Shown here: positions 33,658 to 42,612 of the stretch, one piece after another
Numbering within the stretch: position 1 is the stretch's first letter
Layout: every line of letters starts with the position of its first letter
From: Chromobacterium alkanivorans
GTDB lineage: Bacteria > Pseudomonadota > Gammaproteobacteria > Burkholderiales > Chromobacteriaceae
NCBI RefSeq assembly: GCF_016937655.1
Contig: NZ_JAFHKL010000001.1
Coordinates: 434,001 to 498,000, forward strand
DNA: 64,000 bases
Direction of reading: 5' to 3'
The notes under the pieces: generated by a model
What the model saw: only the letters and a program-made list of their open reading frames with translations
What the model was told of the DNA's origin: nothing
Database searches by the model: none
Position numbers and translations under genes: made by a program

Positions 33658-35691
33658 ATGAGCCAGAACCCCTTGCTGGACTTTTCCGGACTGACCCGTT
33701 TCGCGGAGATCAAGCCGGAGCACATTTCCCCCGCCATCGACGAATTGCTGTCCGCCGCGCGCGCCGCGGTGAAGCGGCTGACCGCGGAGCAGGGCGCGCC
33801 CAGCTGGGAAAGCTTCGTCGATCCGCTGACCGACGCCACCGAGCATCTGGGCCGCGCCTGGGGCGTGGTGGGCCATCTGAACGCGGTGGTGAACACGCCG
33901 GAGCTGCGCGAGGCCTACAACGCCAATATTCCGCGCATTTCCGAGTTCTGGACCGAGATGGGCCAGAACCTGGACTTGTTCGCCCGCTTCAAGGCGCTGG
34001 CGGCCAGCCCGGAACACGCGGATTACAGCGCGGCGCGCAAGAAGATCGTGTCCAACGATCTGCGTGATTTCCGCCTGTCCGGCGCGGAGTTGCCGCAGGC
34101 GGAAAAAGAGCGCTTCGCAGCCATCCAGACGCGGCTGGCCGAGCTGTCCGCCAAGTTCGAGCAGAACGTGCTGGACGCCACCGACGCCTTCAGCCTGTAC
34201 ATCGAGGACAAGGCCGAGCTCGCCGGCGTGCCGGAGGATTCGCTGGAGCTGTTCGCCGCCGCCGCGGCCGGCGACGACAAGAGCGGCTACAAGATCACCT
34301 TGCAGTTCCCGTTCTATTTCCCGGTGTTGCAGTACGCGGACAACCGCGCGCTGCGCGAAAAGTTGTATCAGGCCAATGTGCAGCGCGCGTCGGAGTTCGG
34401 TCCGGCCGAACGCGACAACAGCCCCATCATCCGCGAGAAGCTGCAACTGGCGCGCGAGGAGGCCCAGCTGCTGGACTTCGCCAACTTCGCCGAGCTGTCG
34501 CTGTTCACCAAGATGGCGGAAAGCCCGGAACAGGTCATCGCCTTTCTGCGCGACCTGGCCGCGCGCGCCAAGCCGTTCGCGATCAAGGACCGCCAGGAGC
34601 TGGAGGCTTTCGCCGCCGCCGAACTGGGCCTGGCCAAGCTGGAGGCCTGGGACCTGGCCTACGCCGCGGAAAAACTGCGCGTGGCGCGCTACGCCTTCTC
34701 CGAGCAGGAGGTCAAACAGTACTTCCCGGAGAGCAAGGTGCTGCCCGGCCTGTTCGGCGTGGTGTCCACGCTGTTCGGCGTGGAGGTGCGCCCGAGCAGC
34801 GCGCCGGTCTGGCATCCGGATGTGCGCTTCTTCGACATCCACAAGGACGGCCAACTGGTCGGCAGCTTCTATTTCGACCTGTACGCCCGCGACGGCAAGC
34901 GCTCCGGCGCCTGGATGGACGACGCGCGCGGCCGCCGCAGCAAGAGCGGCCAGGTGCAGACGCCTATCGCCTATCTGACCTGCAACTTTACCCGCCCGGT
35001 GGGCGACAAGCCGGCGCTGTTCACCCACGACGAAGTGATCACCTTGTTCCATGAGTTCGGCCACGGTCTGCACCATATGCTGACCCGCGTCGACGAACTG
35101 GGCGTGGCCGGCATCAACGGCGTGGAGTGGGACGCGGTGGAGCTGCCCAGCCAGTTCCTGGAAAACTTCGCCTGGGAATGGGACGTGGTGCAGGGCATGA
35201 CCCGCCACGTGGACAGCGGCGCGGCCTTGCCGCGCGAGCTGTTCGACAAGATGCTGGCGGCCAAGAACTTCCAGAGCGGCATGGCCACGGTGCGCCAGCT
35301 GGAGTTCGCCTTGTTCGACCTGCAGCTGTACAGCGTCTTCGACGCCGACAAGGGCGACTGGCTGGCCTTGCTGGAGGAGGTGCGCCGCGAGGTGGCGGTG
35401 AATTTCCCGCCGGCCTACAACCGCTTCCCCAACAGCTTCAGCCACATCTTCGCCGGCGGCTATTCGGCTGGTTACTACAGCTACAAGTGGGCGGAAGTGC
35501 TGTCCGCGGACGCCTACGCGGCCTTCGAGGAGGCCGGCGGCGCCAATCCGGACACCGGCAAGCGCTTCTGGGACGAAATCCTGGCGGTGGGCGGCAGCCG
35601 TCCGGCGCTGGAGTCCTTCCGCGCCTTCCGCGGCCGCGACCCGCAGATCGACGCCTTGCTGCGCCATTCCGGCATGGTGGAGACGGTTTGA
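33658..35691 (+). CDS. prlC: oligopeptidase A (M3 metallopeptidase)
   Basis: The product is 677 aa, the normal length for PrlC/OpdA. The zinc site HEFGH is at about residue 466, in LFHEFGHGLHHML, with a downstream conserved GVEWDAVELPSQFLENFAWE stretch. It degrades signal peptides and other short peptides in the cytoplasm. No signal peptide is present. The upstream 59 bases contain divergent promoters with the carbonic anhydrase-like gene. A terminator lies about 150 bases downstream. Confidence 0.95.
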   Translation: MSQNPLLDFSGLTRFAEIKPEHISPAIDELLSAARAAVKRLTAEQGAPSWESFVDPLTDATEHLGRAWGVVGHLNAVVNTPELREAYNANIPRISEFWTEMGQNLDLFARFKALAASPEHADYSAARKKIVSNDLRDFRLSGAELPQAEKERFAAIQTRLAELSAKFEQNVLDATDAFSLYIEDKAELAGVPEDSLELFAAAAAGDDKSGYKITLQFPFYFPVLQYADNRALREKLYQANVQRASEFGPAERDNSPIIREKLQLAREEAQLLDFANFAELSLFTKMAESPEQVIAFLRDLAARAKPFAIKDRQELEAFAAAELGLAKLEAWDLAYAAEKLRVARYAFSEQEVKQYFPESKVLPGLFGVVSTLFGVEVRPSSAPVWHPDVRFFDIHKDGQLVGSFYFDLYARDGKRSGAWMDDARGRRSKSGQVQTPIAYLTCNFTRPVGDKPALFTHDEVITLFHEFGHGLHHMLTRVDELGVAGINGVEWDAVELPSQFLENFAWEWDVVQGMTRHVDSGAALPRELFDKMLAAKNFQSGMATVRQLEFALFDLQLYSVFDADKGDWLALLEEVRREVAVNFPPAYNRFPNSFSHIFAGGYSAGYYSYKWAEVLSADAYAAFEEAGGANPDTGKRFWDEILAVGGSRPALESFRAFRGRDPQIDALLRHSGMVETV

Positions 35692-35842
35692 AACGGCCGT
35701 TTTATGCCGGGAGAAAAATATTCCGGGCTTTGCCGGAACTCTTGTGAAGCGCCGCGGCTCTAATTTTTTGCTCAGTGGGTTATCTCCAGAGCAGCAAGCG
35801 AGCCAGACGCATATCAGGGTAGATTGATATAGTGTCTATTGC

Positions 35843-35876
35843 GCGCCTCCGTGTAGAACGGAGGCGCCTTTTTTTT
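35843..35876 (+). terminator. intrinsic terminator downstream of prlC
   Basis: GCGCCTCCG faces CGGAGGCGC with a 7-nt loop and is followed by eight T. It is about 150 bases after the prlC stop. Confidence 0.88.
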
Positions 35877-36298
35877 GCCGCGGATCGCGCGGCGAAAAGA
35901 GTCAGCTGTCTCGCTCGGGTTTGGCGGACGGCGTCGGCGGCTGCAGGGTGTGGCGGTGCTGGAAGGTGGGGGTCCGCATCGAGAACGGCGGGGTCAACGG
36001 CGCCAGACGGGGGCGGTTGGGATTGCGCGTCGGGCATAATGCCTGTTGCGCGTCGTGCTGCTTGTGCTTGATAGTCAAGAACTTGCTCCGGTTACGACGA
36101 CGCTTTCGATCATAGGCCGGCGTTCCGGGCCTTGGCAAATTCCCGTCGCCCGGCTGTTGTTTATTTGTTTAAACACTTTTGTTTAATCAACCATCAAATA
36201 TTCGACGCCGGCGACTGTCGTCGCCCAAAGCTTGGCAGTGCCGCGCGCTGCGGTTATGGTGTCGGCCTTTGCATGAACAACACTTGGAGAGCCCGTCG
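35877..36298. other. region upstream of the interrupted exonuclease III gene
   Basis: No supported gene. A 78-codon minus-strand frame (35902-36138) is very basic and Pro-rich without family features. The last 150 bases become AT-rich (TTTGTTTAAACACTTTTG), and ACTTGGAGAGCC just before 36299 is a good ribosome site. This is the native promoter and leader of the exonuclease III gene, now cut off from the gene by the integrated element. Confidence 0.6.
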
Positions 36299-36355
36299 AT
36301 GCGTTTTGCCACCTGGAACGTGAAATGGTGTCTGATGATGGCTGATATTGTATGA
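36299..36355 (+). pseudogene. xth: decapitated 5' end of the exonuclease III gene
   Basis: ATG at 36299 encodes MRFATWNVKW and continues to a TGA at 36353 (18 codons). The first eight residues match the intact gene start (MKFATWNV) at 53140. The native Shine-Dalgarno GGAGA precedes it. The body of the gene lies 16.8 kb away at the other end of the element. The leftover could still be translated as an 18-residue peptide. Confidence 0.85.
36305..36321. other. attL core
   Basis: TTTGCCACCTGGAACGT here is repeated exactly at 53146-53162. Both lie within the first codons of the exonuclease III gene. Confidence 0.88.
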
Positions 36356-36446
36356 TTTTTTGTAAATTTACTTTTAAAAACAGTGCGTTGAATTGATTTT
36401 TTGTCTGGTGTCGTCTATTGACGTCTGACTGCAGCTGGGGTTGCGA

Positions 36447-36467
36447 GCGGGTATCCAAGCGGGTATC
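36447..36467 (+). promoter_or_regulatory. integrase arm-type sites, left
   Basis: Two copies of GCGGGTATC separated by CAA. The same 21-base block occurs in the same orientation at 53068-53088 near the right end. It lies nine bases before the integrase ATG, so integrase binding could also repress int. Confidence 0.75.
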
Positions 36468-36475
36468 GTTTCTGC

Positions 36476-37681
36476 ATGCGAAGCGAAAACCTCCTCACTG
36501 ACATTCAAGTCAGGCAAGCCAAGCCCGGCGACAAGCTCTCTGACGGCGGTAGCCTGTATCTGCTCGTTAAGCCAAACGGCACCAAGTTGTGGCAATACCG
36601 TTTCAAGATACTTGGAAAAGAAAGTACGCATGCGATTGGCGAGTACCATCCAACGACGCTGTCGCTGCGAGAAGCCAGGCGCCGGCGCAATGCCGCTCGT
36701 GAGCTTGTCAGCCAGGGACTCAATCCCAACACGGTCCGCCAAGAGGAAAAGCGTCGGGTTGCGCAGGAGGAGCTGCTCAAAAAGACCAATACATTCAAAG
36801 CAGCGTATGAGAAATGGTTAGCTGCTACTGAGAAAAACGTTGACCCGAAAACAATCTCTCAGCGGAGAAGGGATATTGAGCGCCACGCTAAATCTCTCTT
36901 TGCTAGACCTGTGGACAAGATAACCAGGAAAGATATTGTAGAAATTCTGGAGCCACTGGAGAAGAGCGTTGTTGAAGTGGCGCGCAATATGCGTCAATAT
37001 TTTATGGCAATCTTTGAATTGCTTATTGATGACGGCATTTTGGTAAGCAATCCATGTCCAACAAGGCGGAATGTTAAAAGGGGACCAGTCCGGCATCATC
37101 CTGCCATATTGGAAGACGCTATCGTCGAATTCATGGGATGTCTCAACCAGGACAAATCTAGTGATGTTAAAAGCATAGTGGCCATCAAGCTTGTCATGCT
37201 AACCATATGCCGAAAATCGGAAGCTACATCTGCACGATGGGATGAGTTTGACCTAGAGCAGGGTGAATGGTTTATCCCTAAGACGCGGATGAAGATGGGC
37301 GTGGCGCATTGGATTCCATTGTCTACGCAGACGGTGGCCCTGCTTACAGAATGGCGGCGCTACTCTAACAGGAATTCACCCTATGTTTTTCCGAACCGGC
37401 GAGACCCTATGCGCCCCATGGCTGGCAATACTCTTAACGCCATCATGAGCCGTCATGGACTAAAGGGAAAAGGTACGCCGCATGGACTGCGGTCAGGATT
37501 CAGCACTCATTTCAATAAGTTGGGCGCGGACAAGGATGCAATTGAGCGATGCCTTGCGCACGAACCTGGAAATAAAATTCGGGCAGCCTATAACCGTTGG
37601 GACTATGCACCTGAACGCCGAAAATTACTTCAAGACTGGGCCGACTACCTTTTCAATACCAAAGAGTCTCCTGCCACTTGA
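36476..37681 (+). CDS. int: tyrosine recombinase/integrase (P4-type)
   Basis: The product is 401 aa. The N-terminal arm-binding domain (LSDGGSLYLLVKPNGTKLWQYRF) is of the DUF4102 type, followed by a SAM-like core-binding domain. Catalytic residues: Arg near 244 in TICRKSEATSARW, HGLR near 336-339, His near 362 in LAHEPGN and the nucleophile Tyr near 373 in RAAYNRWDY. It should integrate and excise the element at the 17-bp core. An in-frame GTG/ATG upstream is not supported. The native exonuclease III promoter now reads towards it. Confidence 0.93.
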   Translation: MRSENLLTDIQVRQAKPGDKLSDGGSLYLLVKPNGTKLWQYRFKILGKESTHAIGEYHPTTLSLREARRRRNAARELVSQGLNPNTVRQEEKRRVAQEELLKKTNTFKAAYEKWLAATEKNVDPKTISQRRRDIERHAKSLFARPVDKITRKDIVEILEPLEKSVVEVARNMRQYFMAIFELLIDDGILVSNPCPTRRNVKRGPVRHHPAILEDAIVEFMGCLNQDKSSDVKSIVAIKLVMLTICRKSEATSARWDEFDLEQGEWFIPKTRMKMGVAHWIPLSTQTVALLTEWRRYSNRNSPYVFPNRRDPMRPMAGNTLNAIMSRHGLKGKGTPHGLRSGFSTHFNKLGADKDAIERCLAHEPGNKIRAAYNRWDYAPERRKLLQDWADYLFNTKESPAT

Positions 37682-37943
37682 GCACGCCTTATGAGTCTAT
37701 CCGGGCAACCAAACAGCCATGGCGAGCGGCTGGTACTGGGCTTGTGCATTGACGCTCCCGAAGTGATTGCGGTGCTACTTCGGGGGGAGTTATTCAGAAT
37801 ACTTGAAATAAATTACCATGTTATGATTGTTTGGCTTGCGAGCTCTGAAGCATTGAATTGTGCCAGTTCGCCACAAGCAAGCTAACTGCGACAATATAGC
37901 AGTTTCTATTTTTCAACCGTCGCCCGCTTTCATCCCTATCTTC

Positions 37944-38315
37944 TTAAAAGATGGAGTGGGTTGATAGATTATGGCACCAGTCTATAACCGGAGGCTTATC
38001 GAAGGATGCTTCCAATGGATGGTGGGCTAAATGGTTGCGTACTTTGCCAATGGTTTGTAAATCTGTTCTCTGTTGCTGTGTGATTAAGGAAAATGCATAT
38101 GCGGACTCGATTCGCTGAGAATAAGTCGAGAACGGGCCAAAGCCGTCGAATAAATTTTCGATATCTTTTCCTGCAATCATGAAGCTTCGCAAATACCTGG
38201 CCAAATAACTTTCTACGAAGCTTCCTGCCAGAACAGCTGCGCCCCTATCCGTCTCGCTATGAAATGCTTCAACTGCCTTATGATAATCATCAATATCTAA
38301 ATTGAGCGACTTCAT
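37944..38315 (-). CDS. HEPN/MltR-like protein
   Basis: The product is 123 aa from an ATG at 38315, or 153 aa from 38402 with an N-terminal part unlike the family; no clear ribosome site decides this. It has the MltR-like pattern DRGAAVLAGSFVESYLARYL, LFDGFGPFSTYSQRIESAYAFSLI, and KVRNHLAHH, which fits the RNxxxxH motif of HEPN ribonuclease folds. It could be a toxin-type RNase. It is the last of three minus-strand genes headed by the TIR gene. A 64-codon plus-strand frame at 37691-37885 between it and int has no recognisable features. Confidence 0.55.
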   Translation of the reverse strand: MKSLNLDIDDYHKAVEAFHSETDRGAAVLAGSFVESYLARYLRSFMIAGKDIENLFDGFGPFSTYSQRIESAYAFSLITQQQRTDLQTIGKVRNHLAHHPLEASFDKPPVIDWCHNLSTHSIF

Positions 38316-38449
38316 TTTCAAACTTTCGAATGTACGACCTAATACAGATTGGCATGCTATTGCGTGCTTCCGTCTAACGTGCAGAATAATCGGCGCGCGT
38401 AGCACGTCCGGTTAATTTTGATGTTAGACTTATTTGAGCACACCTCTAC

Positions 38450-39148
38450 TCAAGGGAATATTCCGTGCGAGTATCCAAAATATTCAACGCTGTCAAAATC
38501 TTCTTTGGTTATTCTTACGGCATTAAATAGATGTTTGTTTGGGTTGGCAATACAAGCCAACCCCTGAGTGCCTCCTTCAAGGCTCTCACAATCAGGTATC
38601 TCAAAGTCTGAGCCAGGATAGGTATCTGCCGAAAAAAGACCAAATTGATAAGTATTATATCGACCTGGGTTTCCATAATATTCCTTCCTCCATAGTATGA
38701 AAAATTTGGAAGAATAATCCTTGCTCAGAATAAGTTTCTCAGGACCGAAGACATCCCCAAGCGTACTTCTTCCTACTATAAAGCTTAAATATGGAATTTG
38801 AAATCCCCTGAAACGGTTTAGAGGCCATTTTAAGTATGCCGCCCGGTGAAGATTGACTAGCAAAACTGAATCTACTGTATTCTGATTATCGTATTCTATT
38901 TGAATGAGAGCATTGGAGAATACATATCCAACAATCGTCCTGCCATCTGGGTAAGCATCTTCGTTCGAAGGCACACCAAACCTTTGTTCAATTTGACGCT
39001 TTGGTGTACGAGGAAGCATGCAGTGCAGGATGTTTTTTGGCGCTGTGGAATATGGGATGCTGGGTTGCGATACTTTCGCCCAAGCCCAGCGGAATGGTGC
39101 AAAAGAAATCTTTAGCAAACTGCTAATAATAGAAAAATTTGGCTCCAT
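38450..39148 (-). CDS. ETEC_3214-like protein of unknown function
   Basis: The product is 232 aa from the ATG at 39148 (an alternative ATG at 39169 gives 239 aa). An N-terminal hydrophobic stretch (FSIISSLLKISFAPFRWAW) may be a membrane anchor. The body contains MLPRTPKRQIEQRFGVPSNE, then YVFSNALIQIEYDNQNTVDSVLL, a pattern I associate from memory with ETEC_3214-domain proteins, which have no established function. It lies between a TIR gene and a HEPN/MltR-like gene, all on the same strand and all AT-rich. Confidence 0.5.
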   Translation of the reverse strand: MEPNFSIISSLLKISFAPFRWAWAKVSQPSIPYSTAPKNILHCMLPRTPKRQIEQRFGVPSNEDAYPDGRTIVGYVFSNALIQIEYDNQNTVDSVLLVNLHRAAYLKWPLNRFRGFQIPYLSFIVGRSTLGDVFGPEKLILSKDYSSKFFILWRKEYYGNPGRYNTYQFGLFSADTYPGSDFEIPDCESLEGGTQGLACIANPNKHLFNAVRITKEDFDSVEYFGYSHGIFP

Positions 39149-39333
39149 AGAATTCCTGATATGCGCCACAAATGCTACGTCTAATGCTTGAAATCAGCGG
39201 CCTGCTCAAGCTGGTCCGTTGGATTGAATTGGGCACCTCGAAAAACCCACCTTTTGGCAATGATTGCCTCGTAACTTTTTGATTTTGTTGTGCAATAGCT
39301 TTGAAAAATGAGGTTTTTAGAGGTGCCCAACTG

Positions 39334-40230
39334 TTAGAGCTTAAAGTGCTTTTTGAGAACCGGAAGCAATTCACTTGCAACCGATTTATGGTCATATTCA
39401 CCACTAAGCTTTAGATATTTTATATTTTGCAAAAAGAACGGTAAATCTTCATGATTTACATCATTAGCAACCACAGAAAGAAGCAGAACTCCATGTCCGC
39501 CAGCGTATCTCGACAGAAACCCTTCCATCTCCAACTTGCACCAAGATGAATTAATAAATGACTTGGTTATAAAGAAAATAACTGCCCCCGAGTCTTTTAC
39601 GCCACTTTGAACCGCAGATAGTATGCTTTCCCCATAGTCAATTGATAACTTGTCATACCACACAGGCAATCCTTGACTGCTCAGATAAGGTATGACATCT
39701 TCGACAAATGGCTTGTCCGATGAAGAGTGACTAAGAAAAACGGGAAGCCTTTTCCCTAGTGGCTTCATGGAAATTATTTTAGAAACATCTTTGCGTTCCT
39801 TAAATTGAAAAAGGCCATGCTCAGCTTGTTCAAGGCTATCAACCCCCACAACAGTCATGGAATTAAATCTTTTCCCACCAATTTCCACCATTAGCTCATT
39901 CATTGGTATGTCTGGCCTTTGGCGAGCACCAACACCAGTCATCATTTCGAGCATTTTCTCAATTTGACCATCTTTTGGATTTTCGTAGCTTAGTACGACA
40001 AAAAATTCCAAGTTGTATGGATTGTTATTAACGAATAGTGCGCACATGCCTAATTCATAGGCATTTTGTTCGGACGCTAATATTTTGAGCGCATTCGTAA
40101 ACCGAGTATGCTCGCCATAATCACATTCCCAAATAAAATCTCGATTACTCAATGACTCTCTCCCTGATGCTATAACAGTGTTTATACGGACCTTGGTGTC
40201 CGTGTAGCAATTGATATTGCTGACAGGCAT
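39334..40230 (-). CDS. TIR-domain protein, probable NADase effector
   Basis: The product is 298 aa. The C-terminal half (~161-298) is a TIR domain: LPVFLSHSSSDKPFVEDVIPYL, then GLPVWYDKLSIDYGESILSAVQ (partly quoted), a VIFFITKSFINSSWCKLEME segment carrying the glutamate expected to be catalytic near residue 234. The N-terminal 160 residues are an unrecognised alpha/beta region that may sense infection. TIR proteins in bacterial defence deplete NAD+. Its neighbours on the same strand are an ETEC_3214-like protein and a HEPN-like protein. Confidence 0.8.
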   Translation of the reverse strand: MPVSNINCYTDTKVRINTVIASGRESLSNRDFIWECDYGEHTRFTNALKILASEQNAYELGMCALFVNNNPYNLEFFVVLSYENPKDGQIEKMLEMMTGVGARQRPDIPMNELMVEIGGKRFNSMTVVGVDSLEQAEHGLFQFKERKDVSKIISMKPLGKRLPVFLSHSSSDKPFVEDVIPYLSSQGLPVWYDKLSIDYGESILSAVQSGVKDSGAVIFFITKSFINSSWCKLEMEGFLSRYAGGHGVLLLSVVANDVNHEDLPFFLQNIKYLKLSGEYDHKSVASELLPVLKKHFKL

Positions 40231-40800
40231 TATCGTACTCGGAACCTCTGGTTTTCAAGTACTTTGTCATGCTGGGCCTTTGGATTGCATGAGCCAAAAC
40301 AATGCCAAAAATCACCTATTTTTTGGTTAAAAGTTGCACGCTATGCGGCGCAATTTTATTTAACTTTTCACAGTTTCAAGTAATAAATCTGATTTGTGCA
40401 ACAAAGCCTCATGCTGGTGTCCGCATAACAACCCACAATCTACCTGACGCCGTGACCGCGCCGCTGATTGCCAGCTGCCTGGAGTTCAAACCAAAAAACG
40501 CGAGTGTTATCGGTTTAAAGCGTCAATGGCTAGTCGTGGTTGAACTCAGATGTCTGGAGCCCAAAGCCGTGGAAGCCGCCGTATCACCTCTTTGGGCCTC
40601 CGCCAGCAAGTCGGTGGTGGTCATCGTAGGCCGTTTCCTGGGGACCGATGCGTCGAATGGCACACTATCTTCTGCCAGATAGGAAGTTGACCCAATCGGA
40701 TGCATAGGCGCACTGCATGGGCGTGGGGTCTTCCTCTATGACGGGGCTCGTTGAATATTCAATTCGTTTTCTGAATATGGTTGCGACGGGTTCAGGTATC
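40231..40800. other. intergenic region, no supported gene
   Basis: About 570 bases between the TIR gene and the phosphatase unit. The first 150 bases are AT-rich and probably hold the TIR promoter. A 126-codon plus-strand frame (40302-40682) and a 60-codon minus-strand frame (40523-40705) show no family features and no good ribosome site. They may be remnants. Confidence 0.45.
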
Positions 40801-41109
40801 TCATTCAGGCGAATATAGTCGGTGCCGCCAGAATGATGGACAGGAACATTTAATGGCTGAGGGCGAGGGGAGCTTTTCCTCGCCGGTCAACGCTACTGCA
40901 ATTGAGCGGGCGACAAGGTCCCAGACTGAGGCCGCTAATCTTGGATACTTGTGAATCGTCCCGCTTTCGGGTTGGTTATAAAAGTCTTCTTGCAATTCCA
41001 TCACATAGTCTGGATTCTGACTTCTGTTAAGCCGGCCTAGCTTCACACTGGCGATAATTCGGCCGCACTCTTTCCCTGGTGAAATAATTTCTACGGTAAT
41101 TTTTAGCAT
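40801..41109 (-). CDS. hypothetical protein, third gene of phosphatase unit
   Basis: The product is 102 aa from the ATG at 41109. The region MLKITVEIISPGKECGRIIASVKLGRLNRS looks like a beta-rich small domain (partly quoted: GRIIASVKLGRLNRS), followed by ASVWDLVARSIAVALTGEEKLP. The last ~25 residues are Ser/Cys/Pro-rich and may be a frameshifted tail. It follows the 64-aa gene by 20 bases. No family is recognised. Confidence 0.5.
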   Translation of the reverse strand: MLKITVEIISPGKECGRIIASVKLGRLNRSQNPDYVMELQEDFYNQPESGTIHKYPRLAASVWDLVARSIAVALTGEEKLPSPSAIKCSCPSFWRHRLYSPE

Positions 41110-41129
41110 GACAGACCTTAAGCTAGTAA

Positions 41130-41324
41130 CTATCCACGAAGTTTTGCCCTGCAAATTTCGAGTGCTTTTGCGAGAGCATCTATTTCTTTTTGCATGCCCG
41201 CAGCGCGCTTTAACAACTGACTGATTTGATACCAATACGCATAGCCCAAGTCGCCATCTTCCAGCCCCAGCTCATGTATTTTTCGAAGAGCAATATCAAT
41301 GTCGATGTCGTTTTCTTGAGTCAT
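41130..41324 (-). CDS. small helical protein, second gene of phosphatase unit
   Basis: The product is 64 aa from an ATG with a near-perfect AGGAGG seven bases upstream. The acidic start (MTQENDIDIDIALRKIHEL) is followed by helices GYAYWYQISQLLKRAAG and KEIDALAKALEICRAKL. It could be a small adaptor or antitoxin-like partner. It starts 11 bases after the phosphatase stop. Confidence 0.65.
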   Translation of the reverse strand: MTQENDIDIDIALRKIHELGLEDGDLGYAYWYQISQLLKRAAGMQKEIDALAKALEICRAKLRG

Positions 41325-41335
41325 CTGGCAACCTC

Positions 41336-41803
41336 CTAATTCTCCATCATTAGTTGAACTATTGATGGATTTGCTTGGGAAAGGTATTTTGTTTCTGTGT
41401 GGTAACCACATCGGCGGTGGAGTGCGAGCGCGACTGCACACGAGCGAGAGTAACCACCCTCGCAATGGACGACCACTGAATAAACCTCATCTGGCAAGGT
41501 GTCAACGAATGTCCAAATTGCCTGGGCATGCTCCGCAGTGAATACATGACTGAGCCTCTTCCTAGTTTTCATCGGTGGATTAAGGAAGTCCACGTCATCA
41601 AAGCGCAACCGCAGGATGTAGTCGAATCCATCGAGAGTGGCTGGAGGCCGTTCTGGCGCCGTAATGGAGATGACAGCAACCGACGACAAGCGCGGAAGCC
41701 TTCCTGCATCGTGTCGAGATAACGCGATAACCTGGCGTATGCCGTCTTCCGGTGGCTTATACAGTCGATTCACCGCCTCAGAAAATTTCTGCAAGATGGC
41801 CAT
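41336..41803 (-). CDS. dual-specificity/tyrosine phosphatase-like protein
   Basis: The product is 155 aa from the ATG at 41803, with AAGGAT upstream; a longer frame to 41890 is less likely. The phosphatase P-loop is VVHCEGGYSRSCAVAL, fitting HCx5R with the nucleophilic Cys near residue 114. An upstream aspartate (LRFDDVDFLNPP) could be the general acid. It is a small protein-phosphatase fold seen in phage and accessory regions. It leads a tight three-gene unit with two small unknown proteins. Confidence 0.75.
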   Translation of the reverse strand: MAILQKFSEAVNRLYKPPEDGIRQVIALSRHDAGRLPRLSSVAVISITAPERPPATLDGFDYILRLRFDDVDFLNPPMKTRKRLSHVFTAEHAQAIWTFVDTLPDEVYSVVVHCEGGYSRSCAVALALHRRCGYHTETKYLSQANPSIVQLMMEN

Positions 41804-41954
41804 ACTATCCTTTTCGAGTTGCAGAGTTTTTCGGTTGTGACCGAACATCTGCAACTTATTCCATACCATGGCGGTTACTGTAACCGACACCTCCCTTATT
41901 CGCGAAATGCAACAAAGTTAGACCTGACTTCGGATGGCACACGTATTGGTACCA

Positions 41955-41986
41955 TCTTTCCTGATAATTGCAGTTATCAGGAAAGA
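41955..41986. repeat. 13-bp perfect inverted repeat
   Basis: TCTTTCCTGATAA (41955-41967) faces TTATCAGGAAAGA (41974-41986) with loop TTGCAG. It lies about 150 bases upstream of the phosphatase gene and could be an operator or a terminator hairpin. No T-run follows on either side. Confidence 0.55.
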
Positions 41987-42261
41987 AGATTTCTGTCTGT
42001 TAGTTCTGAGCTAATTGGACGGAAGCTTCGGGGGGGCGTTGCAGTGCCTCCCGTAGATGAAACTGCCACCTAGGGTCTCTATGGTGGCCGCTTACGTAAG
42101 TGAACTGCCACCACGCGTATTCCGAAGCGTATTCCAATCCGCCACCATTAAAACCCCAAAAAATGCGCATGCTGTGTGGACAAGACTGCCGGATGCTTTC
42201 TGCCACAAGGCTTTCGGCTATGGTGGCGTTTTGGAATAAGGGGGGGTACGTTCCCATAGTT

Positions 42262-42612
42262 AAGGTCACCGGAATTGTTCGGGGCATAAGCACTATCCGA
42301 GGAAAGGTCACCAAATTTGTACGTGAGGCCGGGAACGGTCACCGAAATTGTGCTATCTGGCGAGGTCAAGCAGGAAAAGTTACAAGAGTTGTTCGACTCT
42401 GGGACGTCGCTAAAGGGAAAGGTCACAAGATTTGTACGTGGGGCCGGGAAAGGTCACCAAAATTGTTCTCTTAAGATGGGAATCCAAGCCGAAATTCGCC
42501 GGATATTGGCTGCTAGCTACCGTTACGAGGCAATCCCGTACAATTTTGGTGACCTTTCCCTCCGGCGGCGGCCAGCTGGCTGGTTGCCTCGTACAATTTT
42601 GGTGACCTTTCC
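42262..42612. repeat. array of 23-bp repeats (six direct, two inverted)
   Basis: The consensus begins GGAAAGGTCACCAAAATTGT and ends ACG. Copies in plus orientation: 42262-42280 (partial), 42301-42323, 42332-42353, 42373-42395 (diverged), 42416-42438 and 42447-42468. Copies in minus orientation: 42537-42559 and 42590-42612. Multiple end repeats of this kind occur at the termini of IS21-family elements, so this may be a fused pair of transposon ends whose genes are gone. It could also be a protein-binding array. No gene is supported in 41804-42931. Confidence 0.75.

Noticed and set aside
33595..35667. 690-codon open frame opposite prlC
   Set aside because: Antisense shadow of oligopeptidase A.
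35902..36138. 78-codon basic protein on the minus strand
   Set aside because: No ribosome site, no domain, Pro/Arg-rich composition expected from GC-rich noncoding DNA.
40302..40682. 126-codon open frame upstream of the TIR gene
   Set aside because: No ribosome site or domain; it reads across what should be the TIR promoter.
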